In this document: positions 8,157 to 19,024 of the stretch, one piece after another | Position numbering within the stretch: position 1 is the stretch's first letter | Layout of the letters: each line of letters begins with the position of its first letter | Source of the DNA: Octadecabacter arcticus 238 | GTDB taxonomy: Bacteria > Pseudomonadota > Alphaproteobacteria > Rhodobacterales > Rhodobacteraceae | DNA length: 64,000 bases | NCBI RefSeq assembly: GCF_000155735.2 | Contig: NC_020908.1 | Coordinates: 4,339,501-4,403,500, forward strand | Direction of reading: 5' to 3' | The notes under the pieces: model-generated | The model's input: only the letters and a program-made list of their open reading frames with translations | Told to the model about the DNA's origin: nothing | Database searches by the model: none | Position numbers and translations under genes: made by a program

Positions 8157-10124
8157 ATGATGACCGGTTTCTTGATGCTCGCGTTCGTATTTTTAGTGGC
8201 GGGGGTAATTTCCGTTCCAATTGCATCGCGTTTGGGCCTTGGATCGGTGTTGGGTTACCTGATCGCCGGCATCCTGATTAGTCCGGTTTTGGCGCTGTTA
8301 AATGTCGATGTCATCGCGATCCAGCATTTTGCAGAATTTGGCGTCGTGATGATGCTGTTCCTTGTTGGCCTTGAACTTGAACCAAAGATGCTCTGGGCGA
8401 TGCGGGCGCGCCTGATCGGTCTTGGCGGCGGGCAAGTCTTACTGACCACACTGGCCGTAATGGCCGTGGCGTTGGCGTTCGGATTGGTTTGGACCGTCGC
8501 GCTGGCGATTGGTCTGGTCATGGCACTGTCGTCCACCGCCATCGTTTTACAGACCCTGAACGAAAAGGGCCTGATGAAAAGTGACGGAGGCCAGTCAAGC
8601 TTTTCGGTGCTCTTGACCCAAGACATCGCCGTGATCCCGATGCTGGCGTTCATTCCGCTTTTGGCTCTGTCTGGCCTCGGCGATGTTGCTGGCGACATGG
8701 TGACACACGGCGAAACAGCCCATGTTGAAGTCCTCGTCGATAGCCATGGTGACCCCGTCACCACAGGCGATCACGCCAGCCCAGATGGCGATCATAGCGA
8801 AAGCATGAGCCTCGTTGACGGCCTTAACCCATGGCAAACAGCACTTGTCACCATTGGCGCGGTAGCTGCCGTTGTGTTTTGTGGCAGCTTCCTGACCTCG
8901 CCGATCTTTCGGTTTGTCGCGGGCGCGAACCTGCGCGAATTGTTCACTGCGACGGCGCTGATGATGGTTATCGGCATCGCGCTATTGATGTCGCTGGTCG
9001 GGTTATCGCCCGCCCTTGGCACATTCATCGCGGGGGTTGTCCTTGCGAACTCCGAATACCGCCACGAACTGGAATCCGACATCGATCCGTTTAAAGGTCT
9101 ACTACTTGGCCTGTTTTTTATGACCGTCGGCGCAGGGATCAATTTCGGCCTGCTCGGGGCGAACCTGATGCTCATCATCGGCCTCACCCTCGGCCTCATT
9201 GCGCTTAAAATAGCTGTTCTCCTGATCCTTGCGGTGATCTTCAAAATCAGGGGCAGTGATCGGTGGCTGTTCGCCCTTGGCCTCGCGCAAGCTGGTGAAT
9301 TTGGCTTTGTGCTGTTGTCGTTCAACGTCGCCAGCAACGTCATTCCAAGCGCTATCGCGGATCAACTGCTGCTGGTCGTGGCGCTATCTATGCTTCTGAC
9401 CCCTTTGTTATTTATCCTTTATGACCGCGTGATCGTGCCACGTTTCAACACCGATCAGGACCGTGAAACCGATACCATTGACGAAGCAAATCATATCATC
9501 GTCGCAGGTCATGGCCGCGTTGGTGGGCTGGTGCGCCGCATGCTCGAAGGTGCGGGCTACGCGACAACTGTGATCGACTATTCATCCAAGCAAATCGACA
9601 TGATCGCGAAGTTCGGCTTTCGCGCCTATTATGGCGACGCCACGCGGCCCGATCTATTGCATTCCGCTGGCATCGATGAGGCCAAGATCTTCGTCGTCGC
9701 AATTGATGGCAAAGAACAGATCACCGAACTGGTGAAATACGTGCTGCACACCCATCCACATGTGCATGTCATTGCCCGCGCTGTGGATCGTAACCACGTC
9801 TATGATCTGTTTGCCGCGGGGTGTCGTGACATCATCCGCGAGACCTACGACAGCTCCCTTCGGATGGGCAAATCGGCTTTTGAGGCTTTGGGGCATTCGC
9901 CGGAAACCTCCGCGCAAGTCACCGAGGCTTTCAACGCACTGGATCGCCGCTCAATGATCGAAGCGGCTGAACATTACGACCCTGACATTCCAGCCTTCGA
10001 GAACGAGGCGTACATGGCAAAAGTTCGCGACATGTCGACTGGATGGCACGCAGATCTCAATGGCCAGATCAAAGCGATCCTTGCACAGTCGGATGCAAAA
10101 TCAGGGGTCACGAACGAATCGTGA
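8157..10124 (+). CDS. CPA2-family monovalent cation/proton antiporter with RCK domain
   Basis: The 655-residue membrane protein has about a dozen transmembrane segments up to residue 430, in the KefB/KefC/YbaL order. A cytoplasmic TrkA-N nucleotide-binding domain follows at about 450-570, with glycine motif IIVAGHGRVGGLV. It should exchange K+ or Na+ for protons under nucleotide control. Unusual is a polar loop at about residues 181-217, rich in His, Asp, Ser and Gly (VTHGETAHVEVLVDSHGD and GDHASPDGDHSES). It sits between membrane segments and could bind a metal. Two adjacent ATG codons give the start. The gene is alone on its strand, between ftsK and lolA. Confidence 0.9.
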   Translation: MMTGFLMLAFVFLVAGVISVPIASRLGLGSVLGYLIAGILISPVLALLNVDVIAIQHFAEFGVVMMLFLVGLELEPKMLWAMRARLIGLGGGQVLLTTLAVMAVALAFGLVWTVALAIGLVMALSSTAIVLQTLNEKGLMKSDGGQSSFSVLLTQDIAVIPMLAFIPLLALSGLGDVAGDMVTHGETAHVEVLVDSHGDPVTTGDHASPDGDHSESMSLVDGLNPWQTALVTIGAVAAVVFCGSFLTSPIFRFVAGANLRELFTATALMMVIGIALLMSLVGLSPALGTFIAGVVLANSEYRHELESDIDPFKGLLLGLFFMTVGAGINFGLLGANLMLIIGLTLGLIALKIAVLLILAVIFKIRGSDRWLFALGLAQAGEFGFVLLSFNVASNVIPSAIADQLLLVVALSMLLTPLLFILYDRVIVPRFNTDQDRETDTIDEANHIIVAGHGRVGGLVRRMLEGAGYATTVIDYSSKQIDMIAKFGFRAYYGDATRPDLLHSAGIDEAKIFVVAIDGKEQITELVKYVLHTHPHVHVIARAVDRNHVYDLFAAGCRDIIRETYDSSLRMGKSAFEALGHSPETSAQVTEAFNALDRRSMIEAAEHYDPDIPAFENEAYMAKVRDMSTGWHADLNGQIKAILAQSDAKSGVTNES

Positions 10125-10150
10125 CCCCTCGTTAAGTTATTGCTGTCAGA

Positions 10151-13100
10151 TCATTGCTGTCGTTCTGGGATCAAAATCTCGCGTTTGCCAACATGGTTGG
10201 CAGCGCTGACGATATTCTCGTCTTCCATCTGCTCAACCAATCGCGCGGCCTTGTTATACCCGATCGCCAATTTGCGCTGGATGTAGCTGGTCGAGCATTT
10301 GCGATCCTTGGCAACGATTGCGACTGCCGTATCATAAAGCGCATCTTCGCCGTCAGTGTTGCCGCCCAGACCAAGGACCTCGTCGATGCTGCTGGCATTA
10401 TCATCCGCTGGCCCTTCGACCACGCCGCTGAAGTATTCTGGCGGACCATAGGCCTTCAGATAGGTGACAATCTCTTCCACTTCTTCGTCCGAACAGAACG
10501 GCCCATGAACGCGCATGATCTTCGATCCGCCCGCCATATACAGCATATCACCCATACCCAAAAGCTGCTCGGCTCCTTGTTCACCCAGAATGGTGCGCGA
10601 ATCAATTTTGCTGGTCACTTGGAATGAAATGCGGGTTGGGAAGTTGGCCTTGATCGTGCCCGTGATGACATCCACCGATGGACGCTGCGTGGCCATAATC
10701 AAATGGATACCCGACGCCCGCGCCATTTGCGCCAGACGCTGAATACAGGCTTCGATCTCTTTACCGGCAACCATCATCAGGTCAGCCATCTCATCCACGA
10801 TCACCACAATATAGGGCAGGACTTCAGGCTTGAACTCATCAGTTTCAAACACAGGTTCGCCCGTGTCGTCGTCAAATCCCGTCTGCACCGTGCGGCTGAA
10901 CATCTCATCCTTGCCAAGCGCGTCTTTTACGCGACCATTGTAGCCATCAATGTTGCGCACGCCCATTTTGGACATCTTGCGATACCGTTCTTCCATCTCG
11001 CCTACGACCCATTTCAGGGCGACAACCGCCTTCTTGGGGTCAGTCACAACAGGGCTCAGCAAATGCGGGATACCGTCATAAACCGACAGTTCCAGCATTT
11101 TTGGATCAATCATGATCATGCGGCATTCTTCGGGGCTCAGCTTATACAGCAAGCTCAGGATCATTGTGTTGATCGCCACAGATTTACCAGAACCGGTGGT
11201 ACCTGCGATCAGCAAGTGGGGCATCTTGGCAAGGTTGGCGATGATTGGCTCACCGCCAATATTTTTGCCCAGCGCCAATGGCAGCTTCATGTTGCTGTCG
11301 CCAAAATCGCGCGCGCTTAGCATCTCGCGCAGCACGACCATTTCGCGGTTTTCGTTCGGCAGTTCGATCCCGATCACCGTGCGGCCAGGAACCGTGGACA
11401 CACGCGCCGACAAGGCCGACATGGAACGGGCGATATCATCTGCCAAACCAATAACCCGCGACGCTTTCAAGCCCGGCGCGGGTTCAAGTTCGTACATCGT
11501 GACAACCGGACCGGGGCGCACAGACACAATATCGCCTTTGACGCCGTAATCATCGAGCACGTTTTCCAACATGCGTGCATTTTCTTCCAGCGCTTCATCG
11601 CTCAACACATGGCGGGTGATTTCATCCGGCGAAGACAACAGGCTCAGCGGTGGCGTTTCATAGGCCGGACGCTTGTCCTCGAACTTCAACACGGGTTGGG
11701 ATTCGGCCTTGGCCTGGCGCGACGGCTGCACGGATTTGCGGGCCGGATGCTGAACGACCGCTTTGGCCTCCGGCACACGGATCAACGCAGGCGAAAACGA
11801 AGCCGCTGGGGTTTCCATCGGGGCCACGTCAACAGATGCATATTCCATTGCGGGCCGTGTATATTCCTTGACGTCCCCAACCACTGGCTCGGGCTTGGGC
11901 GCGGCCAGATCCAAGGCCGCCTTTTGTTGCGTGTTCAACAACAGCGGTTGTGGCCCAGAATGGCGTCCCATCGTCGGTTCAACGCGGGTTGATTGCGGCA
12001 CTATTCGGCTGGCAATGGCGGCGGTGATCGCGGGGTTCACCCCCGGTTTCGTGGCCACATGCACGTCTTGTGGTTGTCCACTGCGGCTGCGCACGGCGTT
12101 GGCAATACGTGCCGAAATACGATCTGTATCTGCGGCTGGCACGTCGCCCTGCAGGGCGGGTTTTTCAATCAATTCAGGTTCAGGCATCGGATCTGCGCGT
12201 TTCAGCAATGATGCAAAAATGCCTGGTTTTTGCGCTGGCTCCGTAACGCGTGCGGGCGCAGACAATGGCTTCGGGGCACTTGTGCGGGGCGCAGGTGCCT
12301 CAATCGGGTCGAAATCTTCGTAACGGGTCGGCATCGCTGGGTTCGCCCGAACCACGGCTGCAACGCGGGCCGTTTCTTGCGCAACTGACGGCGTCGGGAT
12401 CGCCCGTACCGCAGCCATTTCCGCCTCAACTTCGGCCCTCTCTTGGCGCGACCACTCACGGCGCTCCTGAACTCTGGAATTCAACGCCTGCGCACCCTTA
12501 TAAGACGCCGATGCTGTCTGGCCGAGCAGTTTGAGAATTCCTGAATAGGTGACAATCAAGCCTACCAATAGGAAACGACCCAAACGCCTGATCTCATACA
12601 ATGTGAAGCCCAACGCGAACGCCATCAGCGCCACTACACCAAGGCCCATAACGAAAGACATCAGTTTCACGCTGAACGTCGTGCCAAACGGCAAGACCGT
12701 CAAAAGGATCGACAAGACCATGTCGCCAAAGTGCCCGCCGAGACCAAAACTCTGTTCCCATCCAGCGCCTGTGTTCAATGTCGCGGCATATATCGCCGTC
12801 GCAGCAATCGCGATGGGGGCGAAAATCACCCGCCCGACCGCACGTTCCTGACCGCGGTGCAGCGTAAACCGCAAACCCCACGCCATCAGCACGAGCGGGA
12901 CCATCCAGCTTGCATAGCCAACTATCATAAACAGCGCCGCGGCAAATGACGCACCCGGCCGACCCAGCCAGTTTTGAACGGGAGCGTCTGTCGCGGACAT
13001 GAAATTCGGATCATCGGGCGCGTAAGACCACAGCATCATCGCGACCATCACGCCGACAACAAACAGGCCAATCCCCACAAGCTCACGACCACGTTTTTCA

Positions 13101-13162
13101 ATCGCAGCTTGGGTGCCACTATCAAGCAGGGGATCTCTTTGTCGGGATTGATAAGACGCCAT
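10151..13162 (-). CDS. ftsK: DNA translocase FtsK
   Basis: The 1003-residue protein has four N-terminal membrane segments (about residues 25-190), a long Pro/Ala-rich linker (about 240-510) and the RecA-like motor with Walker A GTTGSGKS and Walker [16 protein letters not shown]-terminal winged-helix gamma domain ([21 protein letters not shown]) recognises polar DNA motifs. FtsK joins division at the septum and pumps chromosome ends toward XerCD/dif. The ATG at 13162 has GAGG upstream; a GTG at 13177 overlapping the aminotransferase stop is the alternative. It follows the aminotransferase gene closely, suggesting an operon. Confidence 0.96.
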   Translation of the reverse strand: MASYQSRQRDPLLDSGTQAAIEKRGRELVGIGLFVVGVMVAMMLWSYAPDDPNFMSATDAPVQNWLGRPGASFAAALFMIVGYASWMVPLVLMAWGLRFTLHRGQERAVGRVIFAPIAIAATAIYAATLNTGAGWEQSFGLGGHFGDMVLSILLTVLPFGTTFSVKLMSFVMGLGVVALMAFALGFTLYEIRRLGRFLLVGLIVTYSGILKLLGQTASASYKGAQALNSRVQERREWSRQERAEVEAEMAAVRAIPTPSVAQETARVAAVVRANPAMPTRYEDFDPIEAPAPRTSAPKPLSAPARVTEPAQKPGIFASLLKRADPMPEPELIEKPALQGDVPAADTDRISARIANAVRSRSGQPQDVHVATKPGVNPAITAAIASRIVPQSTRVEPTMGRHSGPQPLLLNTQQKAALDLAAPKPEPVVGDVKEYTRPAMEYASVDVAPMETPAASFSPALIRVPEAKAVVQHPARKSVQPSRQAKAESQPVLKFEDKRPAYETPPLSLLSSPDEITRHVLSDEALEENARMLENVLDDYGVKGDIVSVRPGPVVTMYELEPAPGLKASRVIGLADDIARSMSALSARVSTVPGRTVIGIELPNENREMVVLREMLSARDFGDSNMKLPLALGKNIGGEPIIANLAKMPHLLIAGTTGSGKSVAINTMILSLLYKLSPEECRMIMIDPKMLELSVYDGIPHLLSPVVTDPKKAVVALKWVVGEMEERYRKMSKMGVRNIDGYNGRVKDALGKDEMFSRTVQTGFDDDTGEPVFETDEFKPEVLPYIVVIVDEMADLMMVAGKEIEACIQRLAQMARASGIHLIMATQRPSVDVITGTIKANFPTRISFQVTSKIDSRTILGEQGAEQLLGMGDMLYMAGGSKIMRVHGPFCSDEEVEEIVTYLKAYGPPEYFSGVVEGPADDNASSIDEVLGLGGNTDGEDALYDTAVAIVAKDRKCSTSYIQRKLAIGYNKAARLVEQMEDENIVSAANHVGKREILIPERQQ

Positions 13163-13173
13163 TTTGCCGTTCC

Positions 13174-14352
13174 TCACGTGTACAAACAGTCGCGGATCAG
13201 GGTCAGACCACGCTGCGTTTCATCTTTGGGGGCCACAAGTGCGACCCGAATATATCCTGAGCCCGGATCGCCCGCAGGATCGGGGCGGCTCAGATAGGCG
13301 CCCGGTAGAACCCGAACACCTGTTTCTTGCCACAGCTTCAATGCGGCCTGTTCACCGTCCTCAACAGGAAGCCACAGAAAAAATCCCGCTTCAGGTGAGG
13401 TATAGCTGTTCACACCTGCGAATATCGCATCAGCGTCGTTAAACTTGTCTTGATACATGGCACGGTTCGCAACGACATGATCCTCATCCGACCAGACCCG
13501 TTCGGAAACCCGCTGAATTGGCATCGGCACAGGCGCACCCGCATAGGCCCGCAACTGGCGAATTTCCTTAATGTTTTTTGGCCCACTAGCAACGAAACCA
13601 GACCGCAATCCGGGCAGGTTGCTGCGCTTGGACAACGAATGAAACACTACGACCCGTTCAGGATCACAGCCCGCCGCAACCGCAGCTTCAAGTGCCCCCA
13701 TTGGCGGCGTGTCACGGTAAATCTCTGAATAACACTCATCCGCGAAAATTTTGAAATCGTGCTTTTCGGCCAAGGCAATCAGCGTCGCCCAGTATTTACG
13801 TGACGCGACAGCGCCCTGCGGATTGGCAGGCGAGCAGATATAAGCAATCGTCGTGCGGTCCAAGACATCTACCGGCAGCGACGCATAATCTGGCAAATGC
13901 CCCGTTGTAGCGGTCGCGGGAACCATCACAGGTTCCGCATTCACCGACAAAGCCGCGATCGCGTAGACCTGATAAAACGGGTTCGGCACCAGCACGACGG
14001 GCTGTTTTCCATTCTTGACCTCAGGACACAGCGACATCGCAGCGTTATACAAACCCTCACGCGTGCCGTTCAAAACCATCACACGATTCGGCGTCAGATC
14101 AACGGAATAGCGCCGCGTGATCCAGCCACAGATTGCTGCCAACAACTCGGGCGCACCCTCGTTCGTTGGGTATTTGCTGAACTCACCGACTGATTTCGCC
14201 AAAATTTCTGGCACAAACGCAGGAAACGGATGCTGCGGTTCGCCAATCGTCATGTTTATAGTATCGCCGCCCGCTTCATGGACGTCGAGTAAAGCGCGCA
14301 AGCGCGGCCACGCATAGGCCGGAAGGTTCGAAAACCGCTTGGGGTACGTCAT
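13174..14352 (-). CDS. dapC: Class I/II aminotransferase, probable DapC (succinyl-diaminopimelate)
   Basis: A 392-residue PLP-dependent aminotransferase. The PLP lysine lies in [17 protein letters not shown], the aspartate/tyrosine site in [13 protein letters not shown], and the substrate-carboxylate arginine in the C-terminal GYIRVALV. The SLSKRSN form and [14 protein letters not shown] are typical of the DapC group, which transfers amino groups in lysine/diaminopimelate synthesis. The specificity is recalled, not proven. The ATG at 14352 has GAGG five bases upstream; an ATG at 14376 is possible but poorly supported. It is the first gene of a pair with ftsK. Confidence 0.85.
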   Translation of the reverse strand: MTYPKRFSNLPAYAWPRLRALLDVHEAGGDTINMTIGEPQHPFPAFVPEILAKSVGEFSKYPTNEGAPELLAAICGWITRRYSVDLTPNRVMVLNGTREGLYNAAMSLCPEVKNGKQPVVLVPNPFYQVYAIAALSVNAEPVMVPATATTGHLPDYASLPVDVLDRTTIAYICSPANPQGAVASRKYWATLIALAEKHDFKIFADECYSEIYRDTPPMGALEAAVAAGCDPERVVVFHSLSKRSNLPGLRSGFVASGPKNIKEIRQLRAYAGAPVPMPIQRVSERVWSDEDHVVANRAMYQDKFNDADAIFAGVNSYTSPEAGFFLWLPVEDGEQAALKLWQETGVRVLPGAYLSRPDPAGDPGSGYIRVALVAPKDETQRGLTLIRDCLYT

Positions 14353-14472
14353 CACTGCCTCAAACTGCGGCCTCATTTACGGGCCGCTTTCATTCAAAGT
14401 ACCGTAGGCGACCCTGCTAAGTCCAGAAAAAGCATGCAGTTGCGGTGGCTTGTGTGGCTTTTACGTCGTGGT

Positions 14473-15801
14473 CTACGCCAGCGCAGCCTCAGCCGCAGCA
14501 CCAATCCGCAGGAGACGTTCATCGTCGCCCCCGGCAACATTTAGCAAAATCCCCACAGACGGCACCCCTGTAGGCAATGCCAGCGACGCCAACCCCATCA
14601 GGTTCGCGACCCGCGTATTGCGCAGCGTCAGCAGGTTTTCCTGCAAGTAGTAATCGGCGTCTGTCGCCAGCCGTTCCAAGTTCGGCGGCATATTCGCAAC
14701 GCCGGGACACAGGACCGCATCATATCCGGCAGTCGCATCAGCATAGACACCGCGAATGTCACGCAATTCCGCCCAAAGCGACAGATATTCATGGGCCAGA
14801 ACATCCTTGCCCCCCCGCACACGCTGCAAAATCTGGTGATACATTTTATCTGGTTCCGCTTCGACCAAATCGCGCCAATTGGCATAGGCATCCGCCGTAT
14901 AAAGCGGCAAAGACATCGCAAAGGCGCGTTCCAACACGGGCACGTCTAGTGGCACGATTTCAGCACCCGCTGCCGCCAATTTTTCCAATGCTGCTGTATA
15001 TCCCGCCAACGATGCATCCGCGACATCATCCATAACCACGGTCTGCAACGCCGCAAATCGCATCCCCCTTACCGATGCACCCTTCAAATCCACCGATCGA
15101 CCACCTTCCAGTGCTACCAACATCAAGGCTGCGTCTTCAATGGATCGACATAGCGGTCCAACAGTATCAAATTCGGTACACAACGCGACCGACCCCGCCA
15201 CAGGCAGGCGTCCGAACGTCGTCTTCAGCCCCACGAGATCATTCCAGACCGATGGCACCCGAACCGAACCGCCCGTGTCCGACCCGACAGCCGCCGCCGC
15301 CAATCCAAACGCAACAGACGCCGCAGCGCCAGATGATGATCCCCCTGGAACCGCGTCCGGATCATTCACACACGGCGGCGTCGCGGTCATCGGATTATAT
15401 CCCAACCCGGAAAACGCGATCTCGCTCATGTGGGTTTTTCCCAGGCACACAAGCCCCATGCCCGTCGCCACACGCAGCACCTCTGCGTCCGTCGTCGGCA
15501 CGCGGCCCTCCATCAATTTAGTCCCCGCTTCGGTCGCGACACCTGCGGTATCAAACAAATCTTTCCAGCTGATCGGCACCCCGTCCAGAGACGACAACCG
15601 CTGCCCTGCCTTTGCACGTTCACTTGCGGCTGCGGCCTCACTGCGCGCGCGGTCCGCGGTTACCCGTGCATAGATTCGATCCCGCATCGGATGCTGTTCA
15701 ATCGCCGCCAGATAGACGTCGCACAGGTCAACTGGGTCAATCTCTCCCGACTCAATCCCACGCCCCAAATTTGCCGCTGTTGCCCAAAGCCAATCTTGCA
15801 T
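14473..15801 (-). CDS. Amidase family protein
   Basis: The 442-residue protein shows the amidase-signature fold: catalytic lysine in SWKDLFDTAG, then GGSSSGAAASVAFG with the cis-serine and nucleophile region GSDTGGSVRVPS. This Ser-Ser-Lys triad hydrolyses amides; the actual substrate cannot be told. The ATG at 15801 with AAGGAG six bases upstream is clearly the start, although the frame is open much further upstream. GatA is unlikely because there are no gatB/gatC neighbours. It is transcribed divergently from the UbiH-type hydroxylase 80 bases away. Confidence 0.88.
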   Translation of the reverse strand: MQDWLWATAANLGRGIESGEIDPVDLCDVYLAAIEQHPMRDRIYARVTADRARSEAAAASERAKAGQRLSSLDGVPISWKDLFDTAGVATEAGTKLMEGRVPTTDAEVLRVATGMGLVCLGKTHMSEIAFSGLGYNPMTATPPCVNDPDAVPGGSSSGAAASVAFGLAAAAVGSDTGGSVRVPSVWNDLVGLKTTFGRLPVAGSVALCTEFDTVGPLCRSIEDAALMLVALEGGRSVDLKGASVRGMRFAALQTVVMDDVADASLAGYTAALEKLAAAGAEIVPLDVPVLERAFAMSLPLYTADAYANWRDLVEAEPDKMYHQILQRVRGGKDVLAHEYLSLWAELRDIRGVYADATAGYDAVLCPGVANMPPNLERLATDADYYLQENLLTLRNTRVANLMGLASLALPTGVPSVGILLNVAGGDDERLLRIGAAAEAALA

Positions 15802-15880
15802 CGCGTTCTCCTTGTTTTCGGCGACGGTAGCGACCATCCCGCACATGGACAATCCCGACAAAGGGCGCATACTATGATCC

Positions 15881-17098
15881 ATGGACATTGATACAAATAT
15901 AGCAGCGGACGTGATTATTGTTGGCGGCGGGCTGAACGGCCCAACGCTTGCCCTTGCACTGTCCAACATCGGCTTGCGCACCATAGTCATTGATACGCTT
16001 CCGGCCCCGCTCCGTGGTCTACGTGATTTTGATGGCCGCTCATACGCCTTGGCCCACGCCTCCATGCGCCTGCTGCGCAACATCGGAATTTGGGGCGATA
16101 TCGCAGACCACACCCAACCTATGTTGGAAATCAAAGTGACCGACGGGCGCGCAGGCGAGGGACCAGCCCCGTGGATGCTGCATTTCGACCATGCTGAAAT
16201 AGAAGAAGGCCCCATGGGGTTCATGTGCGAAGATCGCTATCTACGCCACGCCTTACTGGCCGCGATGGACGCCAATGATCGCATCACGCAATTGTCCGGC
16301 GAAACCGTCGTGGCACAAGACGTAGGCTCGGTGACGCTGGCTTCAGGCCGAACACTCAAGGCAAAGTTGATCATCGGGGCGGACGGACGCACCAGCGGCA
16401 CCGTCACCCGCGCGGGTATCAAACGCACTGGCTGGGGCTACGGCCAAACCGCAATCGTTTGCGCGGTGGGTCACGAAAAACCCCACGGCGGTATCGCGCA
16501 CCAATTCTTTATGCCCTCCGGCCCGCTTGCTATTTTACCGCTACCACACAATCGCTGTTCTATTGTCTGGTCAGAAACGGATGCCCGCGCCGTTGAAATC
16601 ATGGCGATGGATGATCCCGATTTCCTCAACGCACTGCGCCCCGCATTTGGCGATTTTTTGGGTGAAATTTCATTGACAGGAAAACGCTACAGCTACCCGC
16701 TTGGCCTGACCCTTGCCAATCGCTTTATCTCAGATAAGGTGGCTTTGATCGGGGACGCAGCGCATGGCATGCACCCCATTGCGGGCCAAGGTCTGAACGC
16801 GGGCCTGCGCGATGTTGCCGCCCTCGTGGATGTGCTTTCAGACGCGAAAAAGCGCGGCGAAGACATCGGCAGTCCATCGGTTCTGACACGCTATGAGCAA
16901 TGGCGACGCTTTGACACCGCAACGCTTGCTGCCGCAACAGATACCTTCAATAAACTGTTCTCAAACGACAATTCCCTGCTGCGTGCGGTTCGCGATACGG
17001 GCATGGGCCTGATCAATTCAGCGCCCAGCCTGCGCCGCCGCTTCATCCGCGAAGCCGCAGGGCTGACAGGCGATCTACCCAGCCTGATGCGCACCTGA
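15881..17098 (+). CDS. ubiH: UbiH/UbiF-type FAD-dependent hydroxylase (ubiquinone biosynthesis)
   Basis: The 405-residue flavoprotein has the FAD dinucleotide motif DVIIVGGGLNGPTLALAL at its N-terminus, the middle motif IIGADGRTSGTVTRAGI and the late ribityl-binding motif ALIGDAAHGMHPIAGQGLN. The last is diagnostic of the aromatic ring hydroxylases of coenzyme Q synthesis. Alphaproteobacteria use one or more such enzymes (UbiH, UbiF, UbiL) with overlapping ring positions, so the exact position is uncertain. It stands alone and is followed by a convergent Trm112-like gene. Confidence 0.88.
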   Translation: MDIDTNIAADVIIVGGGLNGPTLALALSNIGLRTIVIDTLPAPLRGLRDFDGRSYALAHASMRLLRNIGIWGDIADHTQPMLEIKVTDGRAGEGPAPWMLHFDHAEIEEGPMGFMCEDRYLRHALLAAMDANDRITQLSGETVVAQDVGSVTLASGRTLKAKLIIGADGRTSGTVTRAGIKRTGWGYGQTAIVCAVGHEKPHGGIAHQFFMPSGPLAILPLPHNRCSIVWSETDARAVEIMAMDDPDFLNALRPAFGDFLGEISLTGKRYSYPLGLTLANRFISDKVALIGDAAHGMHPIAGQGLNAGLRDVAALVDVLSDAKKRGEDIGSPSVLTRYEQWRRFDTATLAAATDTFNKLFSNDNSLLRAVRDTGMGLINSAPSLRRRFIREAAGLTGDLPSLMRT

Positions 17099-17108
17099 TC
17101 GGGCCAGA

Positions 17109-17303
17109 TTAATCTTTGTCGATCACTCGGGCTTCGTCAATCAACAGCACCGGAATGCCGGCCCTGATCGGATAGGCAAGATGCGCCGCCCTGCTGGTCA
17201 GCTCTTGCGCCGCGGCATCATAGGTCAGTCGCCCCTGACATTGCGGACAGACAAGCGCCTCGAGCATTTTGGGATCGAACTTACGCACGTCTGTCTCTGT
17301 CAT
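17109..17303 (-). CDS. Trm112-family small zinc-binding protein
   Basis: A 64-residue protein with one Cys pair, [14 protein letters not shown], and the closing segment [16 protein letters not shown] characteristic of the YcaR/Trm112 family. Family members in eukaryotes activate methyltransferases; the bacterial role is less clear. Its start overlaps the stop of the LON-domain gene by four bases (ATGA type), so the two are translationally coupled. Confidence 0.88.
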   Translation of the reverse strand: MTETDVRKFDPKMLEALVCPQCQGRLTYDAAAQELTSRAAHLAYPIRAGIPVLLIDEARVIDKD

Positions 17304-17941
17304 TGCATGACCTGCGGATCATCACCCCCATGAAGCGCGTATTCGATCAATGTCACAAGCGTTTCCCGACGGGTCACCAAAGATGGCGCTTCTAACAGGG
17401 CTTGGCGGTCTTCTGGCTCAAACGGGCACAGCATCGACAGGGAATTGATCAACAATTCAGGTTCCGCGTCCGTCATCGACTCCCAGTCGGTGTTCAGCCC
17501 GCGTTCTTCAAAAAACCGCTCAAGCAAGTTCATCAGTGCGGCGCGATCCAAACCGGGGTCCGTTTCCTCGCCGCCCAAATCTGCGCCAAACCCATCCCAG
17601 TTCACCCGCGCACGGCGATAGGGCGCAAACCCTTCAACTTCGTCCAGCATGCGAAACCGCGACCTGCCCGACAGTGTGATCATATATCGACCATCTTCCG
17701 TCTCAGACATCGCCGTCACGCGCCCCGCGCAGCCAATCGAATGTAACTTTTTCGATCCGTCAGCCGCTACGTAAGGCTGCACCATTCCAATCAATCGCCC
17801 GTCCGATTTCAACGTATCATCCAGCATCGTCAAATAGCGCGGTTCAAACAGATGCATCGGCAATTGCGCGCGCGGCAACAACAACGCTCCGGGCAGCGGG
17901 AAAATTGGGATTACTTCTGGGAGGTCAGGTTGTTTTTTCAT
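17300..17941 (-). CDS. LON-substrate-binding (peptidase S16 N-terminal) domain protein
   Basis: The 213-residue protein is a free-standing LON N-terminal domain: [30 protein letters not shown] is the typical start, followed by GCAGRVTAM and the [13 protein letters not shown] segment. No ATPase or protease domain is present, so it cannot degrade protein itself. Such proteins may bind substrates or act with other partners. It lies between the CnoX-like thioredoxin gene upstream and the Trm112-like gene downstream, in one transcription unit. Confidence 0.88.
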   Translation of the reverse strand: MKKQPDLPEVIPIFPLPGALLLPRAQLPMHLFEPRYLTMLDDTLKSDGRLIGMVQPYVAADGSKKLHSIGCAGRVTAMSETEDGRYMITLSGRSRFRMLDEVEGFAPYRRARVNWDGFGADLGGEETDPGLDRAALMNLLERFFEERGLNTDWESMTDAEPELLINSLSMLCPFEPEDRQALLEAPSLVTRRETLVTLIEYALHGGDDPQVMQ

Positions 17942-17968
17942 GAGGAGTTAAATAGCCCGCGCACCCGA

Positions 17969-18880
17969 TCAGGCAAATATCATCGACGAAAGCCTGCGCC
18001 GACCGTTCAGCACCACAGGATCCGTTGGTTTCATTGCGTCAAAGACAGTGAACAACTGCGTTTTTGCAGCGCTGTCATTCCACTCCCGATCCCGCCGGAA
18101 CAAATCAAGCAATTGATCAACCGCGCCTTCGCTGTCGCCGGACGCATGCAGCGCCACGGCCAGATCAAGTCGCGCTTGGTGGTTGTTTTCATCAGCGTCA
18201 ACCGCAGCCTGCAATTCTGCCACCGGCCCCGCATTTGCCGCTTGTCTCGCCAATTCAATTGCCGCACGCGCCGCTTCAATCGGTGCCGCGTCAGAAATTT
18301 CCGCTGGTGCGCCGTTCAGCACTGCCTCTGCCTCATCCACTTGACCTTGCGCCAGATGGCAGCGTGCCAACCCACCGAACGCACCGGCGTGGTTGGGGTC
18401 TTCTTCGAGAATGGCCGCAAAGGTTTCGGCTGCATCGGCAAATTCGCCATCAGCCAGCATGGTCTCAGCCGCCTCCAACGCGTCGTCCAGCCCGTTGTCA
18501 GGCTCACCGGCCAGATCGGCAATCTTGGTCACAAACGCTTCAATCTCGCTGGGTGGCAAAGCGCCCTGAAACCCGTCAACAGGCTGGCCGTTAAAGAACG
18601 CATAAACCATCGGGATCGACTGCACTTTAAGCTGCCCCGCGATGCCTTGGTTCTGATCCACATCGATCTTGACCATCTTTACGCGGCCACCGGCCTTCTT
18701 AACGGCCTCTTCCAGCGCTGGCCCCAGCGTCTTGCACGGGCCACACCATGGCGCCCAGAAGTCCACGATCACCGGCACCGTCTTCGACACCTCAATCACG
18801 TCCTGCATAAACGACGCGTCACCACTGTCTTTTATCAAATCGTCCGCCGCTGCGGGTTGTTGTCCACCGAGTTCAAGCAT
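17969..18880 (-). CDS. Thioredoxin-like co-chaperone, CnoX/YbbN type
   Basis: The 303-residue protein has an N-terminal thioredoxin domain (about 25-125) with active site WAPWCGPCKTLG and the cis-proline loop QSIPMVYAF. A helical TPR-like C-terminal part (about 140-300) is rich in Ala, Glu and Asp. This is the architecture of E. coli CnoX (YbbN), which protects proteins from chlorine stress and hands them to chaperones. Here the full CxxC is kept, so it may also have redox activity. It heads the run with the LON-domain and Trm112-like genes, 27 bases before the next gene. Confidence 0.87.
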   Translation of the reverse strand: MLELGGQQPAAADDLIKDSGDASFMQDVIEVSKTVPVIVDFWAPWCGPCKTLGPALEEAVKKAGGRVKMVKIDVDQNQGIAGQLKVQSIPMVYAFFNGQPVDGFQGALPPSEIEAFVTKIADLAGEPDNGLDDALEAAETMLADGEFADAAETFAAILEEDPNHAGAFGGLARCHLAQGQVDEAEAVLNGAPAEISDAAPIEAARAAIELARQAANAGPVAELQAAVDADENNHQARLDLAVALHASGDSEGAVDQLLDLFRRDREWNDSAAKTQLFTVFDAMKPTDPVVLNGRRRLSSMIFA

Positions 18881-19024
18881 CTTAGCCTCCGATTAGTGCA
18901 TCCTATTTGATATCTATATGGGCAAGCCCACACCAAAGGCCAAGGGGGTCGGGTTTTTCGATTCCTGTGCATCCGTTGGCATACAGAATGTGCACAGGTT
19001 GTGTACACTGTATGCCACCCCGAT

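Noticed and set aside
18960..19015. Repeated GTGCACAGG/TGTACAC words before exonuclease III end
   Set aside because: Short imperfect inverted repeat without clear stem or T run; not convincing as terminator or operator.
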